Source: Stenomitos frigidus_A (GTDB lineage: Bacteria; Cyanobacteriota; Cyanobacteriia; Leptolyngbyales; Leptolyngbyaceae). Taken from it: 64,000 bases of DNA. The stretch covers positions 1-64,000 of the forward strand of contig NZ_CAWNSW010000012.1 of NCBI RefSeq assembly GCF_963877135.1. Direction: 5' to 3'. A program made the position numbers and the translations under genes. Positions 7,799-15,587 of this stretch are shown here, in pieces; within the stretch, counting starts at the first letter, position 1; each line of letters starts with the position of its first letter. The notes beneath the pieces were generated by a model. The model searched no databases, was not told where the DNA came from, and was given only the letters and a program-made list of their open reading frames with translations.

Positions 7799-9097
7799 AT
7801 GCACGATTCGCCTTCTTCCCTCGACAGCCTGGTAATGCTCACAGACGCCCATCCGCTCACAGCCCCTGCGACGCCAAACGGGGTTGAGCAGATAACCACT
7901 TCACCAGCAGCAACGCCGATTCAACCGCCACTGACGCAACACTCAGTGCAGCCTTTTGGGTATGACATTCCTCGTTCTGCCGAGCAAATTCAAAAGGTAG
8001 AAGCTTTTCGGCAGACCCTGGAGCGGCATCGGGGCAATCGGCATTTGCTCGTACTGCAGGATTTCCCCGATCCCGATGCATTGTCATCGGCTTGGACGTA
8101 TAAGCTGATCGCGCAGAAGTACGACATTCAGTGCGACATGGTCTATGCAGGCACCCTCAGCCACCAGGAAAATATTGCCCTAGTCAAGCTGACCAACTTG
8201 CCTGTGCAGCGTCAAACGCCACAAACGTTGAAGACGCGAGACTTATCCAAATATCAGGGCTGCGCTTTATTAGACAACCAGGGAACTACTAGCCAACTCC
8301 TGCCGTCTGTCCTGCAGGCAGGTATTCCCCTTACGGTTGTTATCGATCATCACAGTATGCAGGGAGACATCAACGCTGAGTTTGTCGATATTCGCCCTTA
8401 CACACGCGCCACGGCAACGATTCTGACGCAGTATCTTCAGGCAGGGTTGCTTAAGCTGGATAGTAACACCAGTGAACATGTGAAGTGCGCTACAGCGCTG
8501 ATGCATGGACTGCGGTCTGATACCAATGCCTTGAGACAGGCTGGGGAAGAAGATTTTCTCGCCGCCGCCTACTTGAGTCGTTTTTATGACGCTCAGTTAC
8601 TAAACGCGGTATTGCAATCCTCTCGATCGCGCCAGGTAATGGACGTGATTGAGCGATCGCTCAAGAACCGCATTGTGCAAAACAACTTTTCGATCGCGGG
8701 CGTAGGGTATCTGCGCTATGACGATCGAGACGCGATTCCTCAGGCAGCAGACTTTCTCGTTACTGAAGAAAACGTCCACACAGCTGTCGTCTATGGCATT
8801 GTCCATGACGAAGATGATGAGTTGGAGGTCGTCATCGGCTCCTTACGCACTAACAAGCTCACGCTTGATCCCGATGAATTTATCAAAGAAGCCTTTGGGC
8901 AGGATGCTCAGGGACGCTTCTTTGGTGGTGGGCGATCGCAGGCAGGTGGGTTTGAGATTCCCCTCGGGTTTCTGTCTGGTTTTACCGAAAGCTCCGAGTA
9001 CGCCAAGATGAAATGGAGCGTCTTTGATGCTCAGGTAAAGCAAAAGCTCTTGCGCCTGGTGAACCCCGATCAGCATTATCCCAATGGGGTGAGTTAA
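7799..9097 (+). CDS. DHH/DHHA1 phosphoesterase (NrnA-like)
   Basis: This 432-residue protein has a DHH phosphoesterase domain: DFPDPDALSSAW at about 87-98, then CALLDNQG and VIDHHSMQGD. The C-terminal DHHA1 domain carries FFGGGRSQAGGFEIP. NrnA-type enzymes degrade nanoRNA and dephosphorylate pAp using Mn2+. Here the canonical DHN of the first motif reads DPDALSS, as in many cyanobacterial members, so the substrate is uncertain. The first 60 residues are a low-complexity Pro/Thr-rich extension, and the ATG at 7835 is an alternative start. Confidence 0.88.
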   Translation: MHDSPSSLDSLVMLTDAHPLTAPATPNGVEQITTSPAATPIQPPLTQHSVQPFGYDIPRSAEQIQKVEAFRQTLERHRGNRHLLVLQDFPDPDALSSAWTYKLIAQKYDIQCDMVYAGTLSHQENIALVKLTNLPVQRQTPQTLKTRDLSKYQGCALLDNQGTTSQLLPSVLQAGIPLTVVIDHHSMQGDINAEFVDIRPYTRATATILTQYLQAGLLKLDSNTSEHVKCATALMHGLRSDTNALRQAGEEDFLAAAYLSRFYDAQLLNAVLQSSRSRQVMDVIERSLKNRIVQNNFSIAGVGYLRYDDRDAIPQAADFLVTEENVHTAVVYGIVHDEDDELEVVIGSLRTNKLTLDPDEFIKEAFGQDAQGRFFGGGRSQAGGFEIPLGFLSGFTESSEYAKMKWSVFDAQVKQKLLRLVNPDQHYPNGVS

Positions 9098-9162
9098 GAG
9101 TCTAAAGGCTAAAGGCTAAAGGCTAAACTAATCCTTCAGCCTTTAGCCTTTAGACTCTTTAA
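9095..9162. repeat. Inverted heptamer repeat between nrnA-like gene and sixA
   Basis: The left side (9095-9117) is AAGAGTC followed by repeats of the 7-mer TAAAGGC; the right side (9138-9162) is its reverse complement. The stem is over 20 bp. It overlaps the end of the upstream stop region and ends six bases before the sixA ATG. It may act as a terminator or attenuator, and belongs to the heptamer-repeat class scattered through the window. Confidence 0.75.
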
Positions 9163-9167
9163 AGAAG

Positions 9168-9665
9168 ATGCCAAACATCACTCTCTACCTTATCCGTCAC
9201 GGCCTCGCTGGTGAGCATGGCAGCTACGCTAACGATGATGAGCGTCCATTGACTGAAGAAGGCAAGCAAAAAACGCAGCAGGTAGCCAAACGGCTTCATG
9301 CGTTGAATCTACGCCTTGATTTGATCATGACTAGCCCACTGGTACGGGCGCACCAAACCGCAGACCTTTTGCTAGAAGCGAAGCTGTCGCAGGCGTTGCA
9401 GGTGTCTCCTTATCTCGCCCCTCATGGCAGTTTGGATCAGTGGTTAAATTGGTTTCAGCAAGAGCGATCGCCCGAAGTGACGACCCTTGCCCTGGTTGGA
9501 CATGAGCCGAATTTGAGCGCCTGGGCAGAAACGCTCCTGTGGGATGAATCCAGAGGTGCGTTGAGCCTGAAAAAAGCGGGTGTAATTGGGTTAACGTTGC
9601 CCGAACAGTCTCCTGTGGGCAATAGTGCTTTATTTTGGCTGACACCACCTCGGTTTTTGCTGTAA
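9168..9665 (+). CDS. sixA: SixA-type phosphohistidine phosphatase
   Basis: This 165-residue member of the histidine phosphatase superfamily has the catalytic LIRHG motif (His11), MTSPLVRAHQTA at about 54-65 and VGHEPNLS with His112. There is no extra domain, which fits the short SixA branch. SixA enzymes remove phosphate from histidine on phosphotransfer domains. The partner here is unknown. GAAG just before the ATG is a weak ribosome site embedded in the repeat hairpin. Confidence 0.9.
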   Translation: MPNITLYLIRHGLAGEHGSYANDDERPLTEEGKQKTQQVAKRLHALNLRLDLIMTSPLVRAHQTADLLLEAKLSQALQVSPYLAPHGSLDQWLNWFQQERSPEVTTLALVGHEPNLSAWAETLLWDESRGALSLKKAGVIGLTLPEQSPVGNSALFWLTPPRFLL

Positions 9666-9709
9666 GACAGTAGGGGGAACCGAGTCTGCAAGCACTTGAT
9701 AGCACTCAA

Positions 9710-9724
9710 AGAATAACGTATTCT
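9710..9724. promoter_or_regulatory. Possible MarR operator
   Basis: The inverted repeat AGAATA-ACG-TATTCT lies 23 bp before the MarR start codon. MarR regulators usually bind such dyads over their own promoter. This is based on symmetry and position only. Confidence 0.35.
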
Positions 9725-9747
9725 AAAAATAGTAAGCGCGCTAAGTA

Positions 9748-10230
9748 ATGAGGTCAAGCCAGATGCTCTTTCAACCAGTGAGTCAGACTGTTTCAGAGGG
9801 ATTCGAGGCAGTCCTGGCACCTCACGGGATTGGCTACCGGATTAAACTCTTGTCGCAGTTATTGGCGCGACGCTTTCAAGAGCAGTTAGACCAGTTTGAC
9901 CTCACCATCTTTCACTGGGTCGTGCTGTGTTGTCTTTGGAAAGAAGATGGTCTCGCCATTTCTAGCCTTGGCGAAAAGCTGCAGCAGGTTGGTGGTACCC
10001 TCACAGGCGTCCTCGATCGCATGGAAAGTCGAGGCTTGATTCGGCGCGAGCGAGATCTGCACGATCGCCGCATCTGGCGCATCTGGCTGACTGAAGAGGG
10101 TCGCAACTTTGAGGCGATTCTGCCACCGATCGCGATGGAAGTGCGCGAACAAGCGATGGAAGGCATGTCTAGTGGTGACCGCGATCGCTTTTCGGATCTG
10201 TTGAATCAGGCGATCGCGAACCTTTCCTAG
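9748..10230 (+). CDS. MarR family transcriptional regulator
   Basis: This 160-residue winged-helix protein shows the MarR fold: LTIFHWVVLCCLWKEDG (helix 2), ISSLGEKLQQVGGTLTGVLDRMESRGLIRRERD (recognition helix and wing) and DRRIWRIWLTEEGR (wing and beta-strands). MarR proteins are ligand- or redox-controlled repressors, often of efflux genes. The nearest candidate target is the MFS exporter about 640 bp downstream on the same strand. ATG 9763 is an alternative start. Confidence 0.9.
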   Translation: MRSSQMLFQPVSQTVSEGFEAVLAPHGIGYRIKLLSQLLARRFQEQLDQFDLTIFHWVVLCCLWKEDGLAISSLGEKLQQVGGTLTGVLDRMESRGLIRRERDLHDRRIWRIWLTEEGRNFEAILPPIAMEVREQAMEGMSSGDRDRFSDLLNQAIANLS

Positions 10231-10267
10231 TAGAAGACTCCATGCCTCTGCCTCCTTCCTCCTGCAT

Positions 10268-10303
10268 CCAGTAACTCTGTCTTCATCCGATAGGCTGTCT
10301 TCA
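10268..10303. repeat. Short direct duplication after the MarR gene
   Basis: TGTCTTCATCCGATAG is followed two bases later by TGTCTTCACCCGATAG. It lies in the gene-free stretch 10231-10568, which otherwise shows nothing coding. Confidence 0.5.
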
Positions 10304-10457
10304 CCCGATAGAGTAATGCCATTTGGGGAAGCGAATCGCTGCTTTGCTTGCCATCATGGGAATCATCGAAAGAAGACGCACCGTTAATTATGTCCTAGGC
10401 ATCATGGACTCTTAACAAAACTTTGTTACGCTACCTTCATCTAAAAAAACTACGCAC

Positions 10458-10491
10458 ATGAAATAAATGAGTTCTTACTAATTTATTTCAT
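10458..10491. repeat. AT-rich hairpin upstream of the 46-residue frame
   Basis: ATGAAATAAAT (10458-10468) and ATTTATTTCAT (10481-10491) are perfect complements around a 12-base loop. It lies 77 bp before the small frame at 10569. It could be an operator or an mRNA leader structure. Confidence 0.45.
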
Positions 10492-10568
10492 CCTCCTTAC
10501 GTTCTGATCTCATCTTTTCTTTTTCTTGCCGTTACATCACACCGTTTTTCCAAAGTCAGGTAATTGCT

Positions 10569-10709
10569 ATGAAACGCTCGAATGGTCAATCATTGAATGG
10601 ACGTGGTTTCACGGTTCTGGAGCCTGCCCCGATTGAGCCGATTCAAACCACTGACGCCCTTAAAGTCTTAACCCCTATAGAGGCAGGCGGTAGAAGGATA
10701 AAAGCTTAA
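10569..10709 (+). CDS. Small hypothetical protein (46 residues)
   Basis: An open frame from ATG 10569 encodes MKRSNGQSLNGRGFTVLEP followed by a proline- and threonine-containing middle and ending GGRRIKA. It lacks a signal peptide or membrane helix, and the ribosome site is weak (AGG eight bases upstream). It lies between a MarR gene and an MFS exporter. The family is unknown and it may not be translated. Confidence 0.3.
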   Translation: MKRSNGQSLNGRGFTVLEPAPIEPIQTTDALKVLTPIEAGGRRIKA

Positions 10710-10751
10710 GGATAAAGGCTAAAGGGGTTGTTAGTTGTTGGTTAGAAAAAG

Positions 10752-10816
10752 CTGATCGCTGACTGCTGACCGCTGGTCGCTCAATCAACTCAAAACTCTT
10801 CGCTCAAAACTCTCTT
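10752..10816. repeat. Heptamer-repeat tract before the MFS gene
   Basis: Degenerate 7-bp units of the form TGACCGC or TGATCGC are followed by units of the form CTCAAAA. They match tracts at 32254-32284, 57119-57155 and 61065-61089. No gene is seen here. Confidence 0.6.
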
Positions 10817-10865
10817 TTACCCCTCACTCCTCTCTCAACTTGATGTGACACATTAGATAAAAGCA

Positions 10866-12149
10866 ATGAATTTCGGAATTGAACGCTTGAAGCCGATGCT
10901 GCGTGCCCTACGATCGCGCAACTATCGGCTTTTTTTCTTGGGTCAGGGTGCGTCGCTGATTGGCACCTGGATGACGCAAACTGCCACCATCTGGTTGGTG
11001 TATCATCTGACGGGATCAGCGCTGATGTTAGGCGTCGTTGGGTTTGCCAACCAGTTTCCCAACTTTGTGCTGACACCGTTCGCTGGTGTGTGGGTCGATC
11101 GGTGGGATCGCCGCCGGACGATCGTCATTACACAGATTCTTGCCATGATTCAATCGTTGGCGTTGGCATTTTTGGCGTTGACGGGAACGATCGAGATATG
11201 GCAAATTATTGTGCTGGCAGCGTTTCAGGGTGGCATTAATGCCTTTGATATGCCCGCTCGGCAATCGTTTGTAGTGAAGATGGTCGATCGTCGGGAGGAT
11301 TTAAGCAACGCGATCGCACTCAATTCGTCGATGTTCAGCGGTGCGCGGCTTCTGGGACCGGCGATCGCGGGTTTAATCATCGCCGCTACGAATACAGGTG
11401 TTTGCTTTCTCATTGATGGTGTCAGCTACATTGCCGTGATTGCTGGCTTACTGGCGATGCGCTTACCACCGCAACCAACCGCGATCGAAAAGCCACGAGA
11501 AACGCTCTGGTACAGCCTGAAAGAAGGGTTTAATTACGCCTTTAGTTTTCAGCCGATTCGTTCCATTCTGTTGCTGATTGCGCTGGTGAGCCTGGTGGGA
11601 ATGCCCTACATGACGCTGGCACCGATTTTTGCCTCCCAGATCTTGCATGGTGGCCCCGAAACTCTGGGCTTTTTGATGGCAGCGTCGGGGCTGGGGGCGC
11701 TGTTGACATCGGTTTATCTCAGCTCCCGACCGAGTGCACTGGGGTTGAGTAAGCTGATTGCGATCGCCCCTGCCCTTTTTGGTGGCGCTTTGATCGTCTT
11801 TGCCTTGTCACGGGTGCTGTGGTTATCCATGCTGGCAGTGTTGGTGGTTGGCATGGCTCTCGTGCTGCAACACACGTCTGGTAATACCGTACTGCAAACG
11901 ATCGTTGAGGATGACAAACGCGGCAGGGTGATGAGCTTTTACATGATGGCGTTTACCAGCACGGTGACGTTCGGTAATCTGGTGGCAGGCAGTCTTGCAA
12001 CCCATATCGGTGCGCCCAATACGGTGATGATCGGCGGCGTTCTTTGTATGGGCGGTTCGCTACTGTTTACGAAACAGCTACCAGAAATGCGGCGATCGAT
12101 GCGAGTCGCCTATCGACGCATTGGGCTACTGCCACAGGTGGATGCTTAA
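10866..12149 (+). CDS. MFS transporter, EntS/MFS_3-like exporter
   Basis: This 427-residue inner-membrane protein has about 12 hydrophobic helices. It begins with the family signature LRSRNYRLFFLGQGASLIGTW and has the loop 2-3 motif GVWVDRWDRRRT. The sequences around FDMPARQSF and NSSMFSGARLLGPAIAG are typical of the MFS_3 group that includes the enterobactin exporter EntS. Substrate is unknown. It follows a MarR gene on the same strand, so efflux under MarR control is plausible. Confidence 0.9.
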   Translation: MNFGIERLKPMLRALRSRNYRLFFLGQGASLIGTWMTQTATIWLVYHLTGSALMLGVVGFANQFPNFVLTPFAGVWVDRWDRRRTIVITQILAMIQSLALAFLALTGTIEIWQIIVLAAFQGGINAFDMPARQSFVVKMVDRREDLSNAIALNSSMFSGARLLGPAIAGLIIAATNTGVCFLIDGVSYIAVIAGLLAMRLPPQPTAIEKPRETLWYSLKEGFNYAFSFQPIRSILLLIALVSLVGMPYMTLAPIFASQILHGGPETLGFLMAASGLGALLTSVYLSSRPSALGLSKLIAIAPALFGGALIVFALSRVLWLSMLAVLVVGMALVLQHTSGNTVLQTIVEDDKRGRVMSFYMMAFTSTVTFGNLVAGSLATHIGAPNTVMIGGVLCMGGSLLFTKQLPEMRRSMRVAYRRIGLLPQVDA

Positions 12150-12228
12150 GTGGTTTTTGGTCTAGCTCAAATTGGGTATTGGGCAAGGAGCCTTGAACCA
12201 GTTCCTTGACAGGACCCTTTTTGAATGT

Positions 12229-12270
12229 GATTATTTAGGAGTCCTAATTAATTAGGACTCCTAAATAATC
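12229..12270. promoter_or_regulatory. 42-bp perfect palindrome upstream of the thioredoxin-like gene
   Basis: All 42 bases form a perfect palindrome with no loop, centred between 12249 and 12250. Each half contains the 13-base near-palindrome TTAGGAGTCCTAA or its mirror image, so it looks like two adjacent dyads. It is 14 bp before the ATG at 12285 and 79 bp after the MFS stop codon. A regulator-binding site is the favoured explanation; a terminator for the MFS gene lacks a T-tract. Confidence 0.6.
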
Positions 12271-12284
12271 TGAGAGGTCAATCA

Positions 12285-12671
12285 ATGAAGACTGCTACGT
12301 TTTATCACGTTGGCTGTACAGTCTGTGTTACGGCTGAACAAGAATTTGTTGGAGCGTTATACCAAATCAATTAGTAAAGGCTACAGATCTTGCCCTCATC
12401 CCCAACCCTTCTCCCAAGGGGAGAAGAGAGCCGGATTCAAAGGCCCTCTCCTGTGTGAGAGGGATTTAGGGTGAGGGCGTATCTGTAGTGTTTATTGCGA
12501 GATTTGGTATTAGACCCGGCTCAATATGCGGTGGAAGTTGTGCATTTAGGAGAAAGCCCAAATCGCATTGCTGAAGCAGAAATCGCTGGGGTTGAGTCTG
12601 TGCCAGCGTTGGTCATTGACGATCAGCCATTCCATATCAACTTTGGCGCGGCGATCGCTGCTTTGAAGTAG
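12285..12671 (+). pseudogene. Thioredoxin-like gene interrupted by a 150-bp MITE
   Basis: The first part (12285-12359) encodes MKTATFYHVGCTVCVTAEQ, with the redox motif Cys-Thr-Val-Cys, up to GAL. The second part (12513-12671) encodes DPAQYAVEVVHLGES and continues to SVPALVIDDQPFH with the cis-proline typical of thioredoxin folds, then TAG. Removing 12360-12509 and one copy of TTA rejoins the halves in one frame, giving a protein of 77 residues. As it stands, translation stops at TAG 12372-12374 inside the insert, so the product is a truncated 29-residue peptide. Confidence 0.85.
12360..12509. mobile_element. MITE inserted in the thioredoxin-like gene
   Basis: The 150-bp insert has terminal inverted repeats TACCAAATC (12360-12368) and GATTTGGTA (12501-12509), and is flanked by a 3-bp target duplication TTA at 12357-12359 and 12510-12512. 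Inner complementary blocks (CTACAGAT with ATCTGTAG, GCCCTCA with TGAGGGC) show that it can fold almost entirely. The inner CCCTCATCCCCAACCC-type sequence resembles a repeat common in cyanobacterial and other bacterial genomes. It encodes nothing, so it must be mobilised by a transposase elsewhere. Confidence 0.85.
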
Positions 12672-12850
12672 TTCCATCCATCCAACAACCGATGGAGCGT
12701 GTTTCTAGCTTTTTCGTGCTCTCACTTGCTGCGGTTCTTTTGGCAGCGTTGTTGGGTCTGGCATCGCACCGATTTGCAGTGGATTTTCCACCAGCGATGC
12801 TCTAAAAAGGCAGCCGCTTTGTCGCTGAGTCTTGGGGAAAATGCTGTTAC

Positions 12851-12901
12851 TCACTGCCATTGATGCTTTGGCGTAGCATCGCAAAGCATCAATGGCAGTG
12901 A
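12851..12901. repeat. 20-bp-stem hairpin
   Basis: Arms 12851-12870 and 12882-12901 are perfectly complementary around an 11-base loop. This is the main structure in the 309-bp gap 12672-12980. No T-tract follows directly. It may be a terminator for the upstream unit or a small palindromic repeat. Confidence 0.55.
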
Positions 12902-12980
12902 TGTTTTGACGGCACACCTTAGTCACACTTTTTAGCTACTTCAATTCATTTCAAGTTAGTTCATACAACAGGAGGTTGTC

Positions 12981-13775
12981 ATGAAGCGATTTCTCATTGC
13001 CTTGTTCGGTCTTGGGTTAAGTATCACTTTGGGCATCTACTTCAGCCTTAAGACTGATGCCCGCCCTACTGCTCCATCAGTCTCAGCACCCGTGCTTCAG
13101 GCTGTTTCTCAGGCTATACCAACTCCAAAATCACCTGATTTAGAAGTCCTTAGCACCCGTGTTCGTTATTTCAAAGAGGCAGATTTACTCGTTTTTGAGC
13201 AAACGGTAAAAGGAACAGCAGGCAAAACCCTGCCTAAAGCCAACGGTAGCCTTAATGGTGCCCCTGTGCTGAGCTATGTCTTTCCAACAACGCTAAAACC
13301 CGAAGAGGCTGGGTTTGGCAAGGTTGAAGGCATTTTAGCGCTGGCAGTTACATCCCATCCAGATTTCGATGATACGCCGCTGTGGGATGAGAACAACAAC
13401 TTGAACTATGGCGATGACGGCATTGTCTTTCATAGTCACTGGGTAGTGCTGGTGAAAGACGATCGCGTCCCCGGTGGTTTAGCGGTCAAGCAATTTGACA
13501 AGACTGACAAAACTGTTGTGCTGCCGCCCACCAATCCCGGTATGCCCATGTATTTGGATTCTCCCGGTTTTTCGGTTGTTTTAAGCGGCAACAAGCTCAG
13601 TGTTTTGGTGCCAGCGCAACGCCTGCGATCGAAAACAACGTTCAAGTTTGATGGCGTTGTTGCCTATATGCAGGTGAACACCACAAACAAAAACCTCCCC
13701 ATGCTTGGTGTATACAAAGCCTACAGCGTTAGCTCAGGGAACTTAAGCCTTCCCTACAGCGTTCAACCTCAGTAA
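12981..13775 (+). CDS. Exported protein of unknown function
   Basis: This 264-residue protein has an N-terminal hydrophobic segment (FLIALFGLGLSITLGIYF) that acts as signal peptide or anchor, then a Pro/Ser linker. The globular domain contains HPDFDDTPLWDENNN and GIVFHSHWVVLV at about 140-160. Clustered Asp and His residues could bind a metal, but no family was recognised. AGGAGG at 12970-12975 supports the ATG. The globin gene starts 13 bp after its stop, so the two probably form an operon, which hints at a redox or gas-related role. Confidence 0.8.
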   Translation: MKRFLIALFGLGLSITLGIYFSLKTDARPTAPSVSAPVLQAVSQAIPTPKSPDLEVLSTRVRYFKEADLLVFEQTVKGTAGKTLPKANGSLNGAPVLSYVFPTTLKPEEAGFGKVEGILALAVTSHPDFDDTPLWDENNNLNYGDDGIVFHSHWVVLVKDDRVPGGLAVKQFDKTDKTVVLPPTNPGMPMYLDSPGFSVVLSGNKLSVLVPAQRLRSKTTFKFDGVVAYMQVNTTNKNLPMLGVYKAYSVSSGNLSLPYSVQPQ

Positions 13776-13788
13776 CGGAGAAAAACAA

Positions 13789-14232
13789 ATGGCTCTCAAT
13801 GTGGCATTGCTAGAAAGCAGCTTTGCTCAACTTAAAGTCAACAGTGCAGCGGTGACGCAACTGTTTTACACACGGCTCCTGACAGATTACCCCGAAGTCC
13901 AGCCGTTGTTTGCCAAGACCCATATGGAGAAGCAAGGACAGCAACTGTTTCAGTCTCTCGTTTTTACGATCGATCACTTGCGCCAGCCTGATGTCTTGAG
14001 CAATGCCTTGAAAGGTTTAGGGACTCGCCATGTGCAATACGGCGTGTTGCCACAGCATTACCCAATGGTAGGCAGTAGCTTGCTAAAAGCCCTCGAAGCA
14101 AGCCTGGGCACAGCCTGGACTCCTGAAGTGCAGCAAGCATGGGTAGAGGCGTATGGCGTCATTACCCAGTTAATGCTGGAAGGCGCAGACTGTGCGCCAG
14201 AGCAATTGCACTTACCAATTTCAGTGAAATAA
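13789..14232 (+). CDS. Single-domain globin (flavohaemoglobin-type)
   Basis: This 147-residue globin has the proximal haem histidine in GTRHVQYGVLPQHYPMVG (His81). FYTRLLTDYPEVQPLF gives a B10 tyrosine near residue 27, as in flavohaemoglobins. The C-terminus AYGVITQLMLEGA matches the H helix. There is no reductase domain, so electrons must come from another protein. Such globins bind O2 and NO, and NO detoxification is likely but not proven. It is translated just after the exported protein at 12981. Confidence 0.9.
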   Translation: MALNVALLESSFAQLKVNSAAVTQLFYTRLLTDYPEVQPLFAKTHMEKQGQQLFQSLVFTIDHLRQPDVLSNALKGLGTRHVQYGVLPQHYPMVGSSLLKALEASLGTAWTPEVQQAWVEAYGVITQLMLEGADCAPEQLHLPISVK

Positions 14233-14240
14233 GCAGAATG

Positions 14241-14267
14241 GTAAACCTGATTAGCGACCAGGTTTAC
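14241..14267 (+). terminator. Hairpin after the globin gene
   Basis: GTAAACCTG (14241-14249) pairs with CAGGTTTAC (14259-14267) around a 9-base loop, eight bases past the stop codon. No T-run follows, so termination efficiency is uncertain. Confidence 0.5.
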
Positions 14268-14324
14268 TGCCTCATGCGATCGCCATGAATCATTGCAGGG
14301 AACACGAATAATGGACGGTATGTA

Positions 14325-14585
14325 ATGGATGACTATCGCCTCGTTGACTGTGGTTTTCATGATCAGCTAGAAGCACTGTCAACCTTACGGCAAACGTGTC
14401 AGATCACGTATCGCAACGTGGTTAAGGAAAGTGTGGCTGAGGAATTGGTTGAAGTTCGCACGCAAATTATCGATGTCTATGCAGCGAACAAAGCCGATTT
14501 TTTGAAATTGAGCGATGGCACTGAAATTCGACTCGATCGCCTGCTTTCAGTGGATGGCAAACCCATTTGCTTTACTCAGGCATAA
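14325..14585 (+). CDS. rof: Rof-like protein (Rho-binding antiterminator family)
   Basis: This 86-residue protein begins MDDYRLVDCGFHDQLEALS and ends with LKLSDGTEIRLDRLLSVDG. This is the layout of the small beta-barrel ROF family, whose E. coli member binds and inhibits the transcription terminator Rho. The spacing of YR, DC, a long beta-hairpin and LDR-LLS fits. Cyanobacteria are generally regarded as lacking Rho, so the role here must differ or is unknown. Homology is judged by eye. Confidence 0.7.
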   Translation: MDDYRLVDCGFHDQLEALSTLRQTCQITYRNVVKESVAEELVEVRTQIIDVYAANKADFLKLSDGTEIRLDRLLSVDGKPICFTQA

Positions 14586-14717
14586 CCTGCTGGTCGATCG
14601 CTGCCGCAGCCAGAGTGAACGAAGGGTGAAACATTTGAACCGTCTGTTGATCGCCTGGGTTCATCTGGCTGTGCGATCGCCCGACCTCAAAGTGGCTGCT
14701 GTTGTAGGATCAGTACT

Positions 14718-15476
14718 ATGCCTCATGCATCATGCCCTACAGCGTCAGTATTCATGGACAACTCTCAACCTGGTACCGATCGCTCAGAAGCCGCTCTTCC
14801 GCCTGAAGACTTGAACATTGGTGTGGCGGTCAATCCATTTGATGCCTCGGATCACACGACAGCACAGCACATTCTGATTGGGTTAGCAAAGATTGGGCTG
14901 GCTTTAAAGAGTCAATCCTGGCAGGATGCAGGGCAGCAGGGATTAACGCCAACGCAGGGGCAAATTTTGTCGCTGCTGCTTGATAAAGGTGCATCAGGTA
15001 TGCGGTTGTCAGAGGTTGCCAAAAACCTCTCAATCACAGCCGCCACTGCGAGTGATGCGGTGTCTTCGCTGGTGGATAAGGGCTTTGTGCAAAAAACGCG
15101 ATCGCCTCAAGATGGACGGGCGATCGCCATTACCCTCACTCCTGATGGCGATCGTGCCGCCGCACAAACCGCTTCCTGGTCGAATTTTCTGCTTAATACG
15201 ATGGAGGAACTATCGAGTGAGGAACAGACACTCTTCCTGCGGAGCTTGATTAAAATGATCCGCAAGCTGCAAACCCAGGGGCAAATTTCCGTTGCCAGGA
15301 TGTGCGTCACCTGTGCCTTCTTTCAACCCAATCAGTATGCTAGTGCCGAAAATCCACATCATTGTGCTTTGGTCAATGCCCCGTTTGGCGATCGCAATCT
15401 TCGCCTTAACTGCCCGGAACACGTCGCTGCTCAACCAGAGATTGCCGAAAAAAATTGGCAGCTTTACCGTTCGTAA
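14718..15476 (+). CDS. MarR family regulator with C-terminal Cys/His cluster
   Basis: The 252-residue protein has a disordered start, then a MarR winged helix at about 75-160 (LTPTQGQILSLLLDKG, LSEVAKNLSITAATASDAVSSLVDKGFV, RSPQDGRAIAITLTPDG). A C-terminal tail follows with C-V-T-C, P-HH-C and L-N-C-P-E-H, which looks like a zinc or iron-sulphur site. A metal- or redox-sensing regulator is therefore plausible. TAGGAT ahead of ATG 14718 supports that start, and ATG 14754 is possible. It lies 111 bp before an EmrB-type pump, its probable target. Confidence 0.85.
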   Translation: MPHASCPTASVFMDNSQPGTDRSEAALPPEDLNIGVAVNPFDASDHTTAQHILIGLAKIGLALKSQSWQDAGQQGLTPTQGQILSLLLDKGASGMRLSEVAKNLSITAATASDAVSSLVDKGFVQKTRSPQDGRAIAITLTPDGDRAAAQTASWSNFLLNTMEELSSEEQTLFLRSLIKMIRKLQTQGQISVARMCVTCAFFQPNQYASAENPHHCALVNAPFGDRNLRLNCPEHVAAQPEIAEKNWQLYRS

Positions 15477-15587
15477 GGTGACGTTGTTAAAAAGCAGCTT
15501 TGTCAAGCCTGCGAGACTCAGGGATAACGCGCTACATTAGGGCTCCGGTTTGCTCGCTCGATTGCAACTCTTTGTTCGGAGGTTCCT

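Noticed and set aside
12705..12926. 73-residue minus-strand frame
   Set aside because: It runs through the 20-bp-stem hairpin and has no recognisable domain.
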